The notes beneath the pieces were generated by a model. It ran no database searches and was not told where the DNA came from. It worked only from the letters and a program-made list of their open reading frames with translations. This document shows, piece by piece, positions 26,501 through 34,791 of a stretch of 45,401 bases of DNA. The stretch covers positions 1 through 45,401 of the forward strand of contig CAZVUK010000006.1 in NCBI GenBank assembly GCA_964630225.1, read 5' to 3'. Position 1 is the first letter of the stretch; each line of letters begins with the position of its first letter. Made by a program: the position numbers and the translations under genes. This DNA comes from CAYZRY01 sp964630225. GTDB lineage: Bacteria > Bacillota_I > Bacilli_A > RF39 > UBA660.

Positions 26501-28802
26501 TCCGATTATTTTAAAATCTAATACCCTTTCACCAAAGAAACAACCAGCTGAATTTCAATTATATCCTGCTATATCAGATGCCACTACAATGACATGGAAA
26601 TATAGATATATCGATGTTGATAAAGCTTTAGTTTATCAAAGATTTGAGCCAATGATAGGGACAAGTTCTAAAACAACACAAAATATTGAAGAAACTTTAG
26701 ATCCACTATTATTTAATTCAGTCACATTTACAAGTCTTTCAAAAGGAACATTTAGTATCAATGTAACTGAAGCGTTGATAAAAACTCAAGATAACGTACA
26801 ACAAAAAAAACTTGCTTCTTTATATTTTGATGGATTATATACTTTACCTAATCTTCAATTTTATACACAATTAGATGTAAACAGATTAATAATAAGTATT
26901 TTAGATTATGAAAAAAATATAGACGCTATTAAGAAAATAGCAGCCCTTAAAGTTACTTTTGATTCAGAAGGTCAAACAATTGTTAAAAATTATATACCTT
27001 TAGAAAATGATAGTGTAATTATTGATCTAGCTGACATTAGCGAGTTTATTAATCAAGAAATTACTGTAAGTGTTGAAGCCTATTATGATGGTGGAATAAC
27101 AGGATTTGAAACAACCAAAAATTTAGTTGCTTTGCATACTGCTACAGATACACTTTCAAGTAGAGAGTATTTAACGATTAATCAACAAAATAATTTTAGA
27201 GGTGATTTTGGAACTTCCGGTTCAATATTTACTAGAACGTTTACACCGACCTTAATAACTATTAAAAATTTAATCACAAATTACACAAAGTCACTACCTA
27301 TAAATTCTGTCACTTGTGATGAAGGTGGAATTTCGTATAACTATGAATATTTAACATTTAAGCAATTAGAAACAAAGGCATTAGTTTCTGACGGAACAAA
27401 TGTTATACAGTTTAATTATATTGTTCCGGGTGTTAGTTTACTCAATGAAGCTGGAAAATTAGAAATTGCACCAACACTTAGATATGCTGATATAATGATT
27501 GAATTATATGGAATAAATGTCACGAATATTGAAAATGATCTTGTATATTTAGAATTATATCAAACAGATGAAGCAGGAATTGAAAGTACATTTGTTAAAG
27601 AAATGAGTTTTCCAGTTTCATCATTAAATCAACCTATTAATATACCAGACTTGTATCCTAAAGCACACTATTATTTTAAGTTATTTGCTAATATACATGA
27701 TGGAACAAATATTATAAAACAACAATTATATGACATAGATTTTAAAAGTTCTACAAAAGTATATTATTTTTCAACGCTTTCTAATATAGGTATATCTAAT
27801 GTTAACACAAAATTTAGAGCTATTACTTATAGTAATAAATTTATTGATATTACCTATGATTTGGAACAAATTATAGGATATGATAAAATTAAATATGAAT
27901 TATATAAATATGTATTTAATGAAATATCTGGACAATATGATAAGGTGCTGGTTGATATTGAAATATCAGATGACTTAATTTTTACAAATAAAATGACCAA
28001 GAGAATTTTTTGTCCTCCTGGTAGTGATTTTACATTTGACACTAATTATAATTTAGTCATCACCCCGTATGCATATGTTCAAATTCCATTGTATGGTCAA
28101 CAATATGAAATAGAATTAGGTAACAAAATATCACATGATTTTTACCTTGATAGATTACGTAAACCATTTGTGGGAGTAACAAGTACTTCAACAGATGATT
28201 TAGGATTAGAATTTAAAATAAACATTTTTGATATTAATAAGACTATTGTAGGTGGTACATATACAATCAAAGTATTAGATAATAACAATCTAGATGTTAC
28301 TCCAGAACAATACAAGGATAAGGATTACAGCATATTAAGTTTAAATAATACAATTAAATTAACTCAACTAGAAAGAGCAACAGAGTATACGCTTGTAGTT
28401 ACTACATATGTTGATTATTCTAATAATATAATAGATTCAGAAAAAGTTGATACATTGTATACAGCATCGACATTAGATGATTCAGGAATTGATATAGGTG
28501 ATATGTATAGTACAATGAATCCAATAATGCGATCAAAAATTGATTTATCCTTTTATAACACCTATAAATTAACATATATTACTGATATTAGATATTCAAT
28601 TTACAATGTAAGTGGTTATGCACAAGATAATGAAATTCCATTCATCCCTATACAATATTTGAATGATGATGGAATATATTACCTTATTACATTACCAGAA
28701 ACTTTACCTTCATCTGGTATATATTACATTGAAGTTCAATTTTTACATAATAATACAATAATTAAAACGGCATCAATTGAACACAATTACACAGGTTTAT
28801 AA
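23568..28802 (+). CDS. Giant membrane-anchored surface protein with Fn3-like repeats (1744 aa)
   Basis: First gene of the operon. It has one N-terminal signal-anchor helix (about residues 5-27) without lipobox or clear cleavage site, so the body should be extracellular with the N terminus inside. Residues about 35-255 form a membrane-proximal domain that seems shared with three other proteins of the operon (pattern NKYLIVSEKLKL, DGNITKLNNQ, KSIFVGENKILTL). A Thr/Asn/Gly linker follows (264-285, a nine-residue unit repeated twice). The remainder is a chain of roughly a dozen beta-sandwich, Fn3/Ig-like units of about 100 aa, each with a LxPxTxY motif (LNPETNYTL, LTPNTKYVV, LRANETYTI). No LPXTG and no C-terminal helix. 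GAGGTG precedes the ATG. Role unknown; the context links it to the ATPase. Confidence 0.82.
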   Translation: MKRKILFIVISVSIMIGAIFYISFYINKQSYKSFYKNGYILTSSNDINYKKDDTVKFYFEAEAKYKIKYPEKIVFSDIDGNKIIADNDAFIHYLDGSISVLKKGVIMDLNNINSEFLKYYNIFDDTLLENNNSSYSVDNLGKKIKFSNFILKTSDNKYLIVSEKLKLKINGKDDININNYIELNFTDGNITKLNNQEVSYQTISSDSLIEIGDKIKLNLEDKSIFVGENKILTLSQMVIDSDDNIQITPAKSENEVVETDDKNTNNNGTGGNTNNNGTGGNTGDDTISEIIEDDGQNDILPSFLVNNLDITSNKMDVSIQIIDEEGKLSSSIITKIIENSSGKTIYMKEDDTGSYNLNVVLENLNPETNYTLITTATYMQEDVEYTKEFISKAFRTESIGVNYKKDYFTKNELSFTVKSEAFSKVEKAEMVLLTNYGDLLKTVEIDGTLAKSPEGVNVLFDGLTPNTKYVVKLMNFLYDGAVILNEYEMTTNCSTLKTKPTLGLTSFIIDKKNGLFTLKVNNVSDVDNGIDGYRYEVYDARNLESGDNKPLFVIDKDKLSSIDLLVDEVSIFRGVPYTFKIIAEFYDNEKHIEYESDYSGVFKMDGVEFPTIRFEPSNITFEKISGTILITDKGNTIRLDENVMTIVYSDSTGNTNSFTSAGNLAIPLSVNNLRANETYTISLYATVNLQDGNPTVDNCFVGSVVVKTKEPQEFVVSYNVDSTNVLNAFTVFTNLGTNPGVDNTLEAGTLTGITFNLYAGQSTNGTLIKTVKKVDRNLAFYESDLKYNYYDKTFVITPEFFGSKNSEITDAFYTIEIINAYDYTNYKNIIPIQNKTVTVKTNGFVPDLPPDYEQAIDAIPIRNRDSGDNYRPELLPETIIGYRVKAGYDNSKQYAKYFKYYIYDADTNECLIPEGVRVDVSNNIEYTDFYLGDGTPYEVNDIEFRRGNNYYFSYEAYLDLNFDGLPETKYPYNDESGNPIILKSNTLSPKKQPAEFQLYPAISDATTMTWKYRYIDVDKALVYQRFEPMIGTSSKTTQNIEETLDPLLFNSVTFTSLSKGTFSINVTEALIKTQDNVQQKKLASLYFDGLYTLPNLQFYTQLDVNRLIISILDYEKNIDAIKKIAALKVTFDSEGQTIVKNYIPLENDSVIIDLADISEFINQEITVSVEAYYDGGITGFETTKNLVALHTATDTLSSREYLTINQQNNFRGDFGTSGSIFTRTFTPTLITIKNLITNYTKSLPINSVTCDEGGISYNYEYLTFKQLETKALVSDGTNVIQFNYIVPGVSLLNEAGKLEIAPTLRYADIMIELYGINVTNIENDLVYLELYQTDEAGIESTFVKEMSFPVSSLNQPINIPDLYPKAHYYFKLFANIHDGTNIIKQQLYDIDFKSSTKVYYFSTLSNIGISNVNTKFRAITYSNKFIDITYDLEQIIGYDKIKYELYKYVFNEISGQYDKVLVDIEISDDLIFTNKMTKRIFCPPGSDFTFDTNYNLVITPYAYVQIPLYGQQYEIELGNKISHDFYLDRLRKPFVGVTSTSTDDLGLEFKINIFDINKTIVGGTYTIKVLDNNNLDVTPEQYKDKDYSILSLNNTIKLTQLERATEYTLVVTTYVDYSNNIIDSEKVDTLYTASTLDDSGIDIGDMYSTMNPIMRSKIDLSFYNTYKLTYITDIRYSIYNVSGYAQDNEIPFIPIQYLNDDGIYYLITLPETLPSSGIYYIEVQFLHNNTIIKTASIEHNYTGL
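24357..24410 (+). repeat. 27-base tandem repeat, two copies, in the 1744-aa surface protein
   Basis: Two identical 27-base units (24357-24383 and 24384-24410), each coding TNNNGTGGN, plus the start of a third. It lies in the flexible linker between the membrane-proximal domain and the Fn3-like chain. The unit is a multiple of three, so copy changes would alter linker length, not the frame. Confidence 0.95.
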
Positions 28803-28849
28803 GTATTAATTATAACTAATTAAAAGTAATTCTTGTTTGGAGGGGAAAA

Positions 28850-30277
28850 ATGAGAAAATTAGGAAAAGCAAATAAAAAGTCCTTTACACTATTTACAATA
28901 ATAGTAATATTTATAATATTAATTTTTGTTCTTGGTGTAACTAAAGTTTTTTCATATGAGAAAATGGAATACAAGATTACTTCTAGTAGTTTTATTTATG
29001 ATGAAGAATACAATTACATAGCATTAGAAGGTGATGGAATAATTTCGAAAAATTGGAATGGAAAATATTATCTTAATATTTCAGATAAAAATAATAAGTA
29101 TTCATTGGGAAAGGAAACTGTTGTTTTCAATCCCAATGATTACAAAATGCATTTATACGGTGAAGCTTATCAAGTATTTACTAATGGTAATATTTCAAAA
29201 AAGATTAATCAAACCGAGATTGTTAGATCAGGAACACCAAGTTTTTATAAATTAGCAGATAGAAAGTATCTAATGGTTGATAAAAATATTTCTGATGTAA
29301 AAGGTGAATTTTCAACTACAGAATATTTAATTATTGTTATTGATAAAATTGGTAACGCTTTATTAATAAATAATAAAGTAAATATAAAAACAATAAATCC
29401 AATTATTTTAAAAACAAGTGAATTTTCTTTCGATATTTCTAATGAAAAAATTATTGTTGGGAAAGAGAAAATTGATTTAAAAAAAATTATCGGTAGTACT
29501 AATCAATATATTGAAGAATTAATTAAAAAAGATAATAATAAATCTAATAATAATAATAATAATAACGACAACAACAATAACAATAATAATGGAGGAAATA
29601 ATATTGGTGGTTCTAATCCTCTTGTTCAAATTCCTAAACCAATAAAATTAATCAAAAATTTAAATCTTCAATACATAGAGCCAGGTATTACATATTTAGA
29701 TGTAGCTTATATTGTTAATGATCCAAGTAATCAGTATGTATCCGTATTTTTAACTATTGATGATGGGGTAGAAGTTGAAGAGAATATTGTATTAGAAGGT
29801 GAAGAAGAACCTTCTAATACAAATAAAAGAATTAATTTAAATAAAGAAAGTACTCGTTATAGAATTAGAGATTTAAAACCTAATACAGAATACAATGTAA
29901 GTATTGGATATACTTACATTGAAGATGATAATGGCGTTAAAAGTAGTTATGAACAGATATATGATGTTATAAAAATAAGAACACAAAAACCAGATTTTAA
30001 TTTACAAGTAACAAAAGTTTCTAATAGTAAAGTATACTTTAGTTTCAAAACCAACCCTAATTATGCCTTAGATTTTGGTATAATAGCATTATATGTTGAT
30101 AAGTTAAGAATTTCTGAAATTGATATCGATATTGCATCATCAATTTCTAATAAAGGTTGGTCTGCTTCTTTAGACAATCCAAATGGTGGTTATGAAATAG
30201 TATTGAAATTAGAAAATACTACTTATAATTACAGTCCTGTTGATTTAGGAGTTCAATGTAAGTATATTAATTATTAA
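28850..30277 (+). CDS. Membrane-anchored surface protein with Asn-rich linker and Fn3-like domain (475 aa)
   Basis: A smaller version of the first gene product. It has a basic N terminus, one hydrophobic anchor (about residues 14-35) and no lipobox. The membrane-proximal domain (about 40-225) has the same pattern as the 1744-aa protein: DRKYLMVDKN, IGNALLINNKVNIKTI, EKIIVGKEKI. A pure Asn/Gly linker lies at about 230-255. The C-terminal 215 residues hold about two Fn3/Ig-like sandwiches (LKPNTEYNVSIGYTY). GGAGGGG precedes the ATG, 47 bases after the previous stop, and the c-like gene follows after 20 bases. Probably a partner of the ATPase complex; function unknown. Confidence 0.8.
   Translation: MRKLGKANKKSFTLFTIIVIFIILIFVLGVTKVFSYEKMEYKITSSSFIYDEEYNYIALEGDGIISKNWNGKYYLNISDKNNKYSLGKETVVFNPNDYKMHLYGEAYQVFTNGNISKKINQTEIVRSGTPSFYKLADRKYLMVDKNISDVKGEFSTTEYLIIVIDKIGNALLINNKVNIKTINPIILKTSEFSFDISNEKIIVGKEKIDLKKIIGSTNQYIEELIKKDNNKSNNNNNNNDNNNNNNNGGNNIGGSNPLVQIPKPIKLIKNLNLQYIEPGITYLDVAYIVNDPSNQYVSVFLTIDDGVEVEENIVLEGEEEPSNTNKRINLNKESTRYRIRDLKPNTEYNVSIGYTYIEDDNGVKSSYEQIYDVIKIRTQKPDFNLQVTKVSNSKVYFSFKTNPNYALDFGIIALYVDKLRISEIDIDIASSISNKGWSASLDNPNGGYEIVLKLENTTYNYSPVDLGVQCKYINY
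29546..29590 (+). repeat. AAT/AAC trinucleotide repeat coding an Asn tract
   Basis: Almost pure AAT with some AAC (one GAC) coding an Asn run, residues about 233-248 of the 475-aa surface protein. A trinucleotide repeat like this can change length without frameshift. Confidence 0.9.
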
Positions 30278-30297
30278 TTACGGATAGGAGAGATGAA

Positions 30298-30543
30298 ATG
30301 GAAACAATATTATCAGCGACAATATCAGCTATCGGCACGATGCTTGGTCTTGCTTTTTTAGGTATTGGTATTGGCATAGGTATATTAGGTTCAAGAGTCG
30401 CAGAAGCTGTCGGACGTAATCCTGAAACTAAAAGTGATGTAGTTCATTCAGTAATGACTATATTAATAGTCACAACAGTATTCTTATTATTTTTATTTGC
30501 TTTTACATTTATGTTATTATTCTTTAATCCATTAATTGCTTAA
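30298..30543 (+). CDS. F-type ATPase c-like subunit lacking the ion-binding carboxylate
   Basis: Two-helix hairpin of 81 aa with clear homology to F-type subunit c. Helix 1 (about 7-31) has the GxGxGxG packing motif (GIGIGIGILG). The loop carries SRVAEAVGRNPE, matching the usual RTVEGIARQPE. Helix 2 (about 52-76) should hold the essential Glu/Asp. Aligned without gaps from the RNPE loop to the Bacillus subtilis protein, its Glu54 falls on Thr60, and neither helix contains any Asp or Glu. The only acidic residues are 2, 36, 43 and 47. A ring may still form, but proton or sodium transport in the normal way looks impossible. The start follows AGGAGAG. First of the six ATPase genes, in the usual c-b-delta-alpha-gamma-beta-epsilon order, without an a gene before it. 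Confidence 0.88.
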   Translation: METILSATISAIGTMLGLAFLGIGIGIGILGSRVAEAVGRNPETKSDVVHSVMTILIVTTVFLLFLFAFTFMLLFFNPLIA

Positions 30544-30563
30544 TGATTAAGTAGGGGTAAGAT

Positions 30564-31316
30564 ATGTTAGTGATTATTATTGCAGTATCAATTGTAGTTA
30601 TAGTAATGATTTTTTTAATGTTTTTGGTATTAAAAAGAACAGTGAAGATAATTAATCAACAATCTAAAGATTATTTTCTCGATAAACTTCAAGACTATGA
30701 TGAATTGATTGAATCAAAGACTAAAATGCTTAATAACTTAAATGAGAAACTTAAAGAATCAAATAATAAGAATAATGAATTAGAATTAAACAAATTAGAA
30801 CAAAATAATTTCTCTTATTTTCCAAATTTAAACATACCTGAATATAGGGATAACGAGTATTTTAAAAAACACAAAAAAATTACTGAAAACTTTAATTTTG
30901 AAAAAAAAGAAATTATAATTAATTTTATAAAAAGTAATGTTTCAAATAATGATATACAACTTTATAATTTAGTAAACCAAGTTAAGAAAAAATTTAGTTT
31001 TGATCTTATATATAACTTAACTGTTATCTCTAACCAAGAACAAATAAGTATTATTGATGGTTTTTTATCGAAAGATGAAAAACCTATATTAAAGAAATAT
31101 ATAAGTGATGTGGAGCAATTTGACTGTTTAGGTTTTCTTGATTATGTTAATGAATTAAACGAAAAATATGATCCTACTATTTATGTTAAAGTGGGATCCA
31201 AAACCGAAAATTATGATAATCTAAATGAATTTATTAGAACAGAGTATGATGATACTATTTGTATAGGAATGGTTATTATTTATAAAAACAAGTTTTATGA
31301 TTATACTTTGAGTTAG
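30564..31316 (+). CDS. b/delta-like stator subunit (membrane-anchored)
   Basis: A 250-aa protein sitting where atpF and atpH normally lie. The N-terminal helix (about residues 2-25) is followed by a charged coiled coil (about 30-80, ending in an Asn/Glu/Leu-rich run), the layout of subunit b. A helical middle section comes next, then a C terminus of about 45 aa ending DDTICIGMVIIYKNKFYDYTLS. That ending matches the end of subunit delta, where the pattern is D-x-slIGG-x-vi-x-x-x-x-x-D-x-S. I read it as a b-delta fusion that would join the membrane to the top of F1. The delta assignment rests on this motif and on position only. GGGG precedes the ATG. Confidence 0.65.
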   Translation: MLVIIIAVSIVVIVMIFLMFLVLKRTVKIINQQSKDYFLDKLQDYDELIESKTKMLNNLNEKLKESNNKNNELELNKLEQNNFSYFPNLNIPEYRDNEYFKKHKKITENFNFEKKEIIINFIKSNVSNNDIQLYNLVNQVKKKFSFDLIYNLTVISNQEQISIIDGFLSKDEKPILKKYISDVEQFDCLGFLDYVNELNEKYDPTIYVKVGSKTENYDNLNEFIRTEYDDTICIGMVIIYKNKFYDYTLS

Positions 31317-31327
31317 GGGGCTGTGTG

Positions 31328-32653
31328 ATGAACGATTACGTTGATGAATTGTTAAAAGAAAAAATTGATAAAATAAAAAAGAGTGATAATGTTTACGACA
31401 TAGGTAAAGTTATAAAAGTACAAGATTTTATAATAGAAGTCAAAGGATTAGAAAATGTCAGTTTTTTTGAAAAAGTAAATATTGCTAATAAAGCTATTGG
31501 ATATGTCGATACGATATTGCCTAATTCTGTTATTGTAGCAATTCTCAAAGAAACTAGTTCAATAATGATAGGTGATATTGTTTCATCAACTGGCGAAGAA
31601 TATAAAGGATTCTTTTCTGAACAATCTATTGGTCGTGTTGTTGACATGTTTGGTGAAGACAAAATTGTTGGAAAAAAATTTGAAAAACTTTACAAACTAA
31701 GTATTGAAAATCCTAATATTTCAATCATGGATAGAGGAACAGTTAATCGACCTTTATTAACTGGTATATCAGGTATAGATCTTATCTATCCAATTGGAAA
31801 AGGTCAAAGGCAATTGATAATTGGTGATAAAAAGACTGGTAAAACCCAAATTTGTCTTGATACAATTGTAAATCAAAAGGGTAAAAATATTATTTGTATA
31901 TATATAGCTATAGGAAAAACTAAAAAGGATATTAAAGAAATTTATTATGAACTTTTGAAAAGTGGTGCTATGGGATATACAATAATTATTACTGCATTTA
32001 ATGATGAAAAACCACCTGTTTTGTCTTTAACACCATATTTTGGATTAGCTATGGCTGAACTTTATATGAGAAAAGGTTATGATGTTTTAGTTATTATCGA
32101 TGATTTAAAGAGGCATGCAGAAGCTTATCGTGAAATTAGTTTAATATCTGGTAAAACACCAGGTCGTGATGCATATCCAGCTGATATATTTTATACTCAT
32201 TCTAGATTACTTGAAAAAGGGTGCCAATATAAAAATGGTGCTTCCATTACTATATTACCAATTGTAGAAACAAAAGGTGAAGATATTACAGATTACATCT
32301 CAACTAATATTATATCGATTACGGATGGACAAATTGTATTATCTGCCAAAAATTTTAAAAATGGAGAAAAACCTGCTATAGATTATGGTTTGTCAGTTTC
32401 TCGCTTAGGTTCTGCAGTTCAGGATAAAAGTATTATTGACTTAAGTACTACAGTCAGAAGAAAATTGCTAAATTATTTGGAAACACGTGATGTGTATGAA
32501 ATGGCAAATATGGATGATATGAATGAAGAATTACGTAATATGATGATTGATGGTAAAAAGATATTAGATAGTCTTATCCAATATAAATATAGTCCACGAT
32601 CTATTGAAAAAATTATAAAATGTTTTGATTTTATGAGCGAGGAAAAACCGTGA
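31328..32653 (+). CDS. F1 ATPase alpha-like subunit
   Basis: Non-catalytic nucleotide-binding subunit of an F1-type hexamer. Walker A is GDKKTGKT at residues 166-173 (canonical GDRQTGKT). The block LTGISGIDLIYPIGKGQRQLI precedes it. GRDAYPADIFYTHSRLLEKG and the arginine finger Arg359 in VSRLGSAVQ are present, so it can complete the beta catalytic sites. The 442-aa length is short against about 500, mainly at the ends. The start is ATG at 31328, with GGGGG seven bases upstream, rather than the GTG at 31325. The stop overlaps the gamma start (GTGA). Strongly diverged from housekeeping AtpA. Confidence 0.9.
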   Translation: MNDYVDELLKEKIDKIKKSDNVYDIGKVIKVQDFIIEVKGLENVSFFEKVNIANKAIGYVDTILPNSVIVAILKETSSIMIGDIVSSTGEEYKGFFSEQSIGRVVDMFGEDKIVGKKFEKLYKLSIENPNISIMDRGTVNRPLLTGISGIDLIYPIGKGQRQLIIGDKKTGKTQICLDTIVNQKGKNIICIYIAIGKTKKDIKEIYYELLKSGAMGYTIIITAFNDEKPPVLSLTPYFGLAMAELYMRKGYDVLVIIDDLKRHAEAYREISLISGKTPGRDAYPADIFYTHSRLLEKGCQYKNGASITILPIVETKGEDITDYISTNIISITDGQIVLSAKNFKNGEKPAIDYGLSVSRLGSAVQDKSIIDLSTTVRRKLLNYLETRDVYEMANMDDMNEELRNMMIDGKKILDSLIQYKYSPRSIEKIIKCFDFMSEEKP

Positions 32654-33423
32654 AAATAAAAAAAGTTGTCAAGGTTATGAATTTTCATTCATTATTGCAT
32701 GTTGATTCATCTAGAAGAAAAGCTGAAAAGTATTTCAAATCAGAAGTCGAATTAACTAAAATGATTGATAAGATTGTTTATAATAAAAATTTAATATTGG
32801 ATAAAAAAACTTTAAAAATCAATCCTAATAAACCAGTGTTGAATATTTATATTGGAAATGATTATGGTTTTTGTGGAGGATTTAATTCAAGTATAAATGA
32901 TACCATTAGAAAGGATAAAGATTGTTATAAAGTTGTTATAGGTAAAAAAATAAATAATAATGATAATAAAATCATTTTAACTATAACAAAAGATAATTTT
33001 TTCGCGGATTTTAATAAAATCGAAAAAATTATATATGAATCTATAAGAGATTCATCATATAGCGAAATAAATATTGTATACAATCATTATTATAATGCTA
33101 ATAGTTTTGCATTTATTAAGAAAAAATTATTCCCGGTTACTTTTGAAAAAGATAAAAGTGATAATAAAGAATATAATGAAGACTTTGTTGTTGAAACGGA
33201 TGTTAATACAATGTTATTAAATTTAGTAACATTGTATCTATGTTATGAAGTAAGGATTGCTGAAACTAATAGTTGGGCAGCTGAAAATGTAATGAGACAA
33301 CAGGTTACAAGAGAATCATTAAAAAAAATAGATGAAATAGAAGAAGAAAACTTAAAAGAAGAAAGAAAAGTTAAAAAACACTTTAACTTTAAGAAAATTA
33401 TTGAAAATTTAATAAGATTATAA
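32650..33423 (+). CDS. F1 ATPase gamma-like subunit
   Basis: Central rotor shaft of the F1 motor. The family core NDYGFCGGFNSSIN (canonical SDRGLCGGLN) is at about residues 71-84. The C-terminal helix has NSWAAENVMRQQVTRESLKKIDEI, as in gamma subunits. The first helix is about 12 residues shorter than usual: it begins at the position that matches the KAMKMVSAAKLRRAE block (here VKVMNFHSLLHVDSSRRKAE). The C terminus is extended by a Lys-rich tail. GTG start overlapping the alpha stop, with GAGGAA upstream. 257 aa. Confidence 0.85.
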   Translation: MKIKKVVKVMNFHSLLHVDSSRRKAEKYFKSEVELTKMIDKIVYNKNLILDKKTLKINPNKPVLNIYIGNDYGFCGGFNSSINDTIRKDKDCYKVVIGKKINNNDNKIILTITKDNFFADFNKIEKIIYESIRDSSYSEINIVYNHYYNANSFAFIKKKLFPVTFEKDKSDNKEYNEDFVVETDVNTMLLNLVTLYLCYEVRIAETNSWAAENVMRQQVTRESLKKIDEIEEENLKEERKVKKHFNFKKIIENLIRL

Positions 33424-33438
33424 AAGGGGTGCCTATTT

Positions 33439-34791
33439 ATGAAAGTTGGGAAGATAATATCCGTCTCACAGTTGAATGTCCAGGTCCTATTATCTAATAA
33501 TACAATAAAAATTAACGATATATTATTTGCAAGGATAAAAGGAACTGTTCGTCGATTTGAAGTTGTTGAATTTAAGAATAATATTGCTTTTACCGTTCCT
33601 TTTGATAGCGTTATTGGATTAGCAAAAGGAATAGAATTAGAAAAAGAAAGTAATGGATTAGAAATTCAATATTCAGATGAAATATTAGGAAAAGTATTTA
33701 ATTCCTTTGGAGAATTAATAGATGGTAATACTATTGAAAACATAAAAACAAGAAATGTTTATGCTAAAAACTTAACATTTGATAAGATTGATATAAAAGG
33801 CGAACTTTTATGGACTGGTATAAAAGTTATAGATTTTTTTGCTCCATTACAAAAAGGATATAAAATAGGACTTCTTGGAGGAGCTGGAGTTGGTAAAACA
33901 GTTTTAATCAAAGAACTGATAAATAACATTTATACAAGTTTATCTTCAAATGCTGTGTTTATTGGTGTTGGTGAAAGATCTAGAGAAGGTAAAGAATTGT
34001 ATGACGAAATGAAAAGTTTAAATCTATTAAGTAAGATTTCAATGATTTTTGGGCAAATGGGTGATAATTCAACTGCTAGATCAAAAACTGTATATAGTGG
34101 ATTAACATTAGCTGAGTACTTAAGAGATGAAAAAAAACAAGATGTATTACTTTTTATTGATAACATTTATCGTTACGTTCAAGCTAAATCAGAAATTTCA
34201 ATGGAATTAAAAAGAACCCCTGTTGAAAATGGATATCCGACTACTATGATTTCAGATGTTAGTAATATAGAGGAAAGAATTAACTCTACTCAAAATGGTT
34301 CTATCACTTCGTTTCAAGCTATCTTTATTCCTGCTGACGACTTTACAGATGAGGCTGTCCAAACCATTATTTCTCATATAGATGGTCAAATAGTTTTAGA
34401 TCGAAAGGTTGCTGAAAAAGGATTATATCCTGCCGTTAATGTTTTTAAAACTACCAGTAAATTGATAGATATAGAAAAAATTGGTGAAAAACATTATATT
34501 TTGGTAGAATCCGCTATTAAATGTTTGAGTAAGTATGAAGAATTAGAAGAAATTATTGCTGTTTTAGGTATTGAAGAATTATCTAACGAAGATAAAAACA
34601 CCTTTTACCGCGCAAGAAAATTAAGAAATTATTTTACTCAACCAATGTTCGTGGCCCAAAATTATACCAATATACCTGGTGTTTTTTGTAAAATTGATGA
34701 TATTCTCATTGATGTAGAAAATATATTATTAGGTACTTATGATGGTATTGATGAAAGTAAGTTTTTATATATAGGTAAATATCATGAATGA
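33439..34791 (+). CDS. F1 ATPase beta-like catalytic subunit
   Basis: Catalytic subunit of the F1-type hexamer. Walker A GGAGVGKT is at residues 147-154, and the general base Glu179 and neighbouring Arg180 lie in GERSREG. LLFIDNIYRYVQAKSEIS is Walker B and the following helix, and EELSNEDK is the DELSEED-like lever. LDRKVAEKGLYPAVN is also present. All catalytic residues I can check are kept, so ATP hydrolysis is expected. One segment differs: where housekeeping beta has LLGRMPSAVGYQPTL, this one has ELKRTPVENGYPTTM. 450 aa. AGGGGTG precedes the ATG. The stop overlaps the epsilon start by eight bases. Confidence 0.93.
   Translation: MKVGKIISVSQLNVQVLLSNNTIKINDILFARIKGTVRRFEVVEFKNNIAFTVPFDSVIGLAKGIELEKESNGLEIQYSDEILGKVFNSFGELIDGNTIENIKTRNVYAKNLTFDKIDIKGELLWTGIKVIDFFAPLQKGYKIGLLGGAGVGKTVLIKELINNIYTSLSSNAVFIGVGERSREGKELYDEMKSLNLLSKISMIFGQMGDNSTARSKTVYSGLTLAEYLRDEKKQDVLLFIDNIYRYVQAKSEISMELKRTPVENGYPTTMISDVSNIEERINSTQNGSITSFQAIFIPADDFTDEAVQTIISHIDGQIVLDRKVAEKGLYPAVNVFKTTSKLIDIEKIGEKHYILVESAIKCLSKYEELEEIIAVLGIEELSNEDKNTFYRARKLRNYFTQPMFVAQNYTNIPGVFCKIDDILIDVENILLGTYDGIDESKFLYIGKYHE

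Noticed and set aside
29546..29590. Phase-variable microsatellite
   Set aside because: The unit is three bases and in frame, so slippage would change Asn number, not switch the gene off.
31328..34791. FliI/SctN-type secretion ATPase or V/A-type ATPase
   Set aside because: Separate alpha and beta with distinct P-loops (GDKKTGKT and GGAGVGKT) plus gamma- and epsilon-like genes are typical of F-type, not of a homohexameric export ATPase or a V/A-type A subunit with its insertion.
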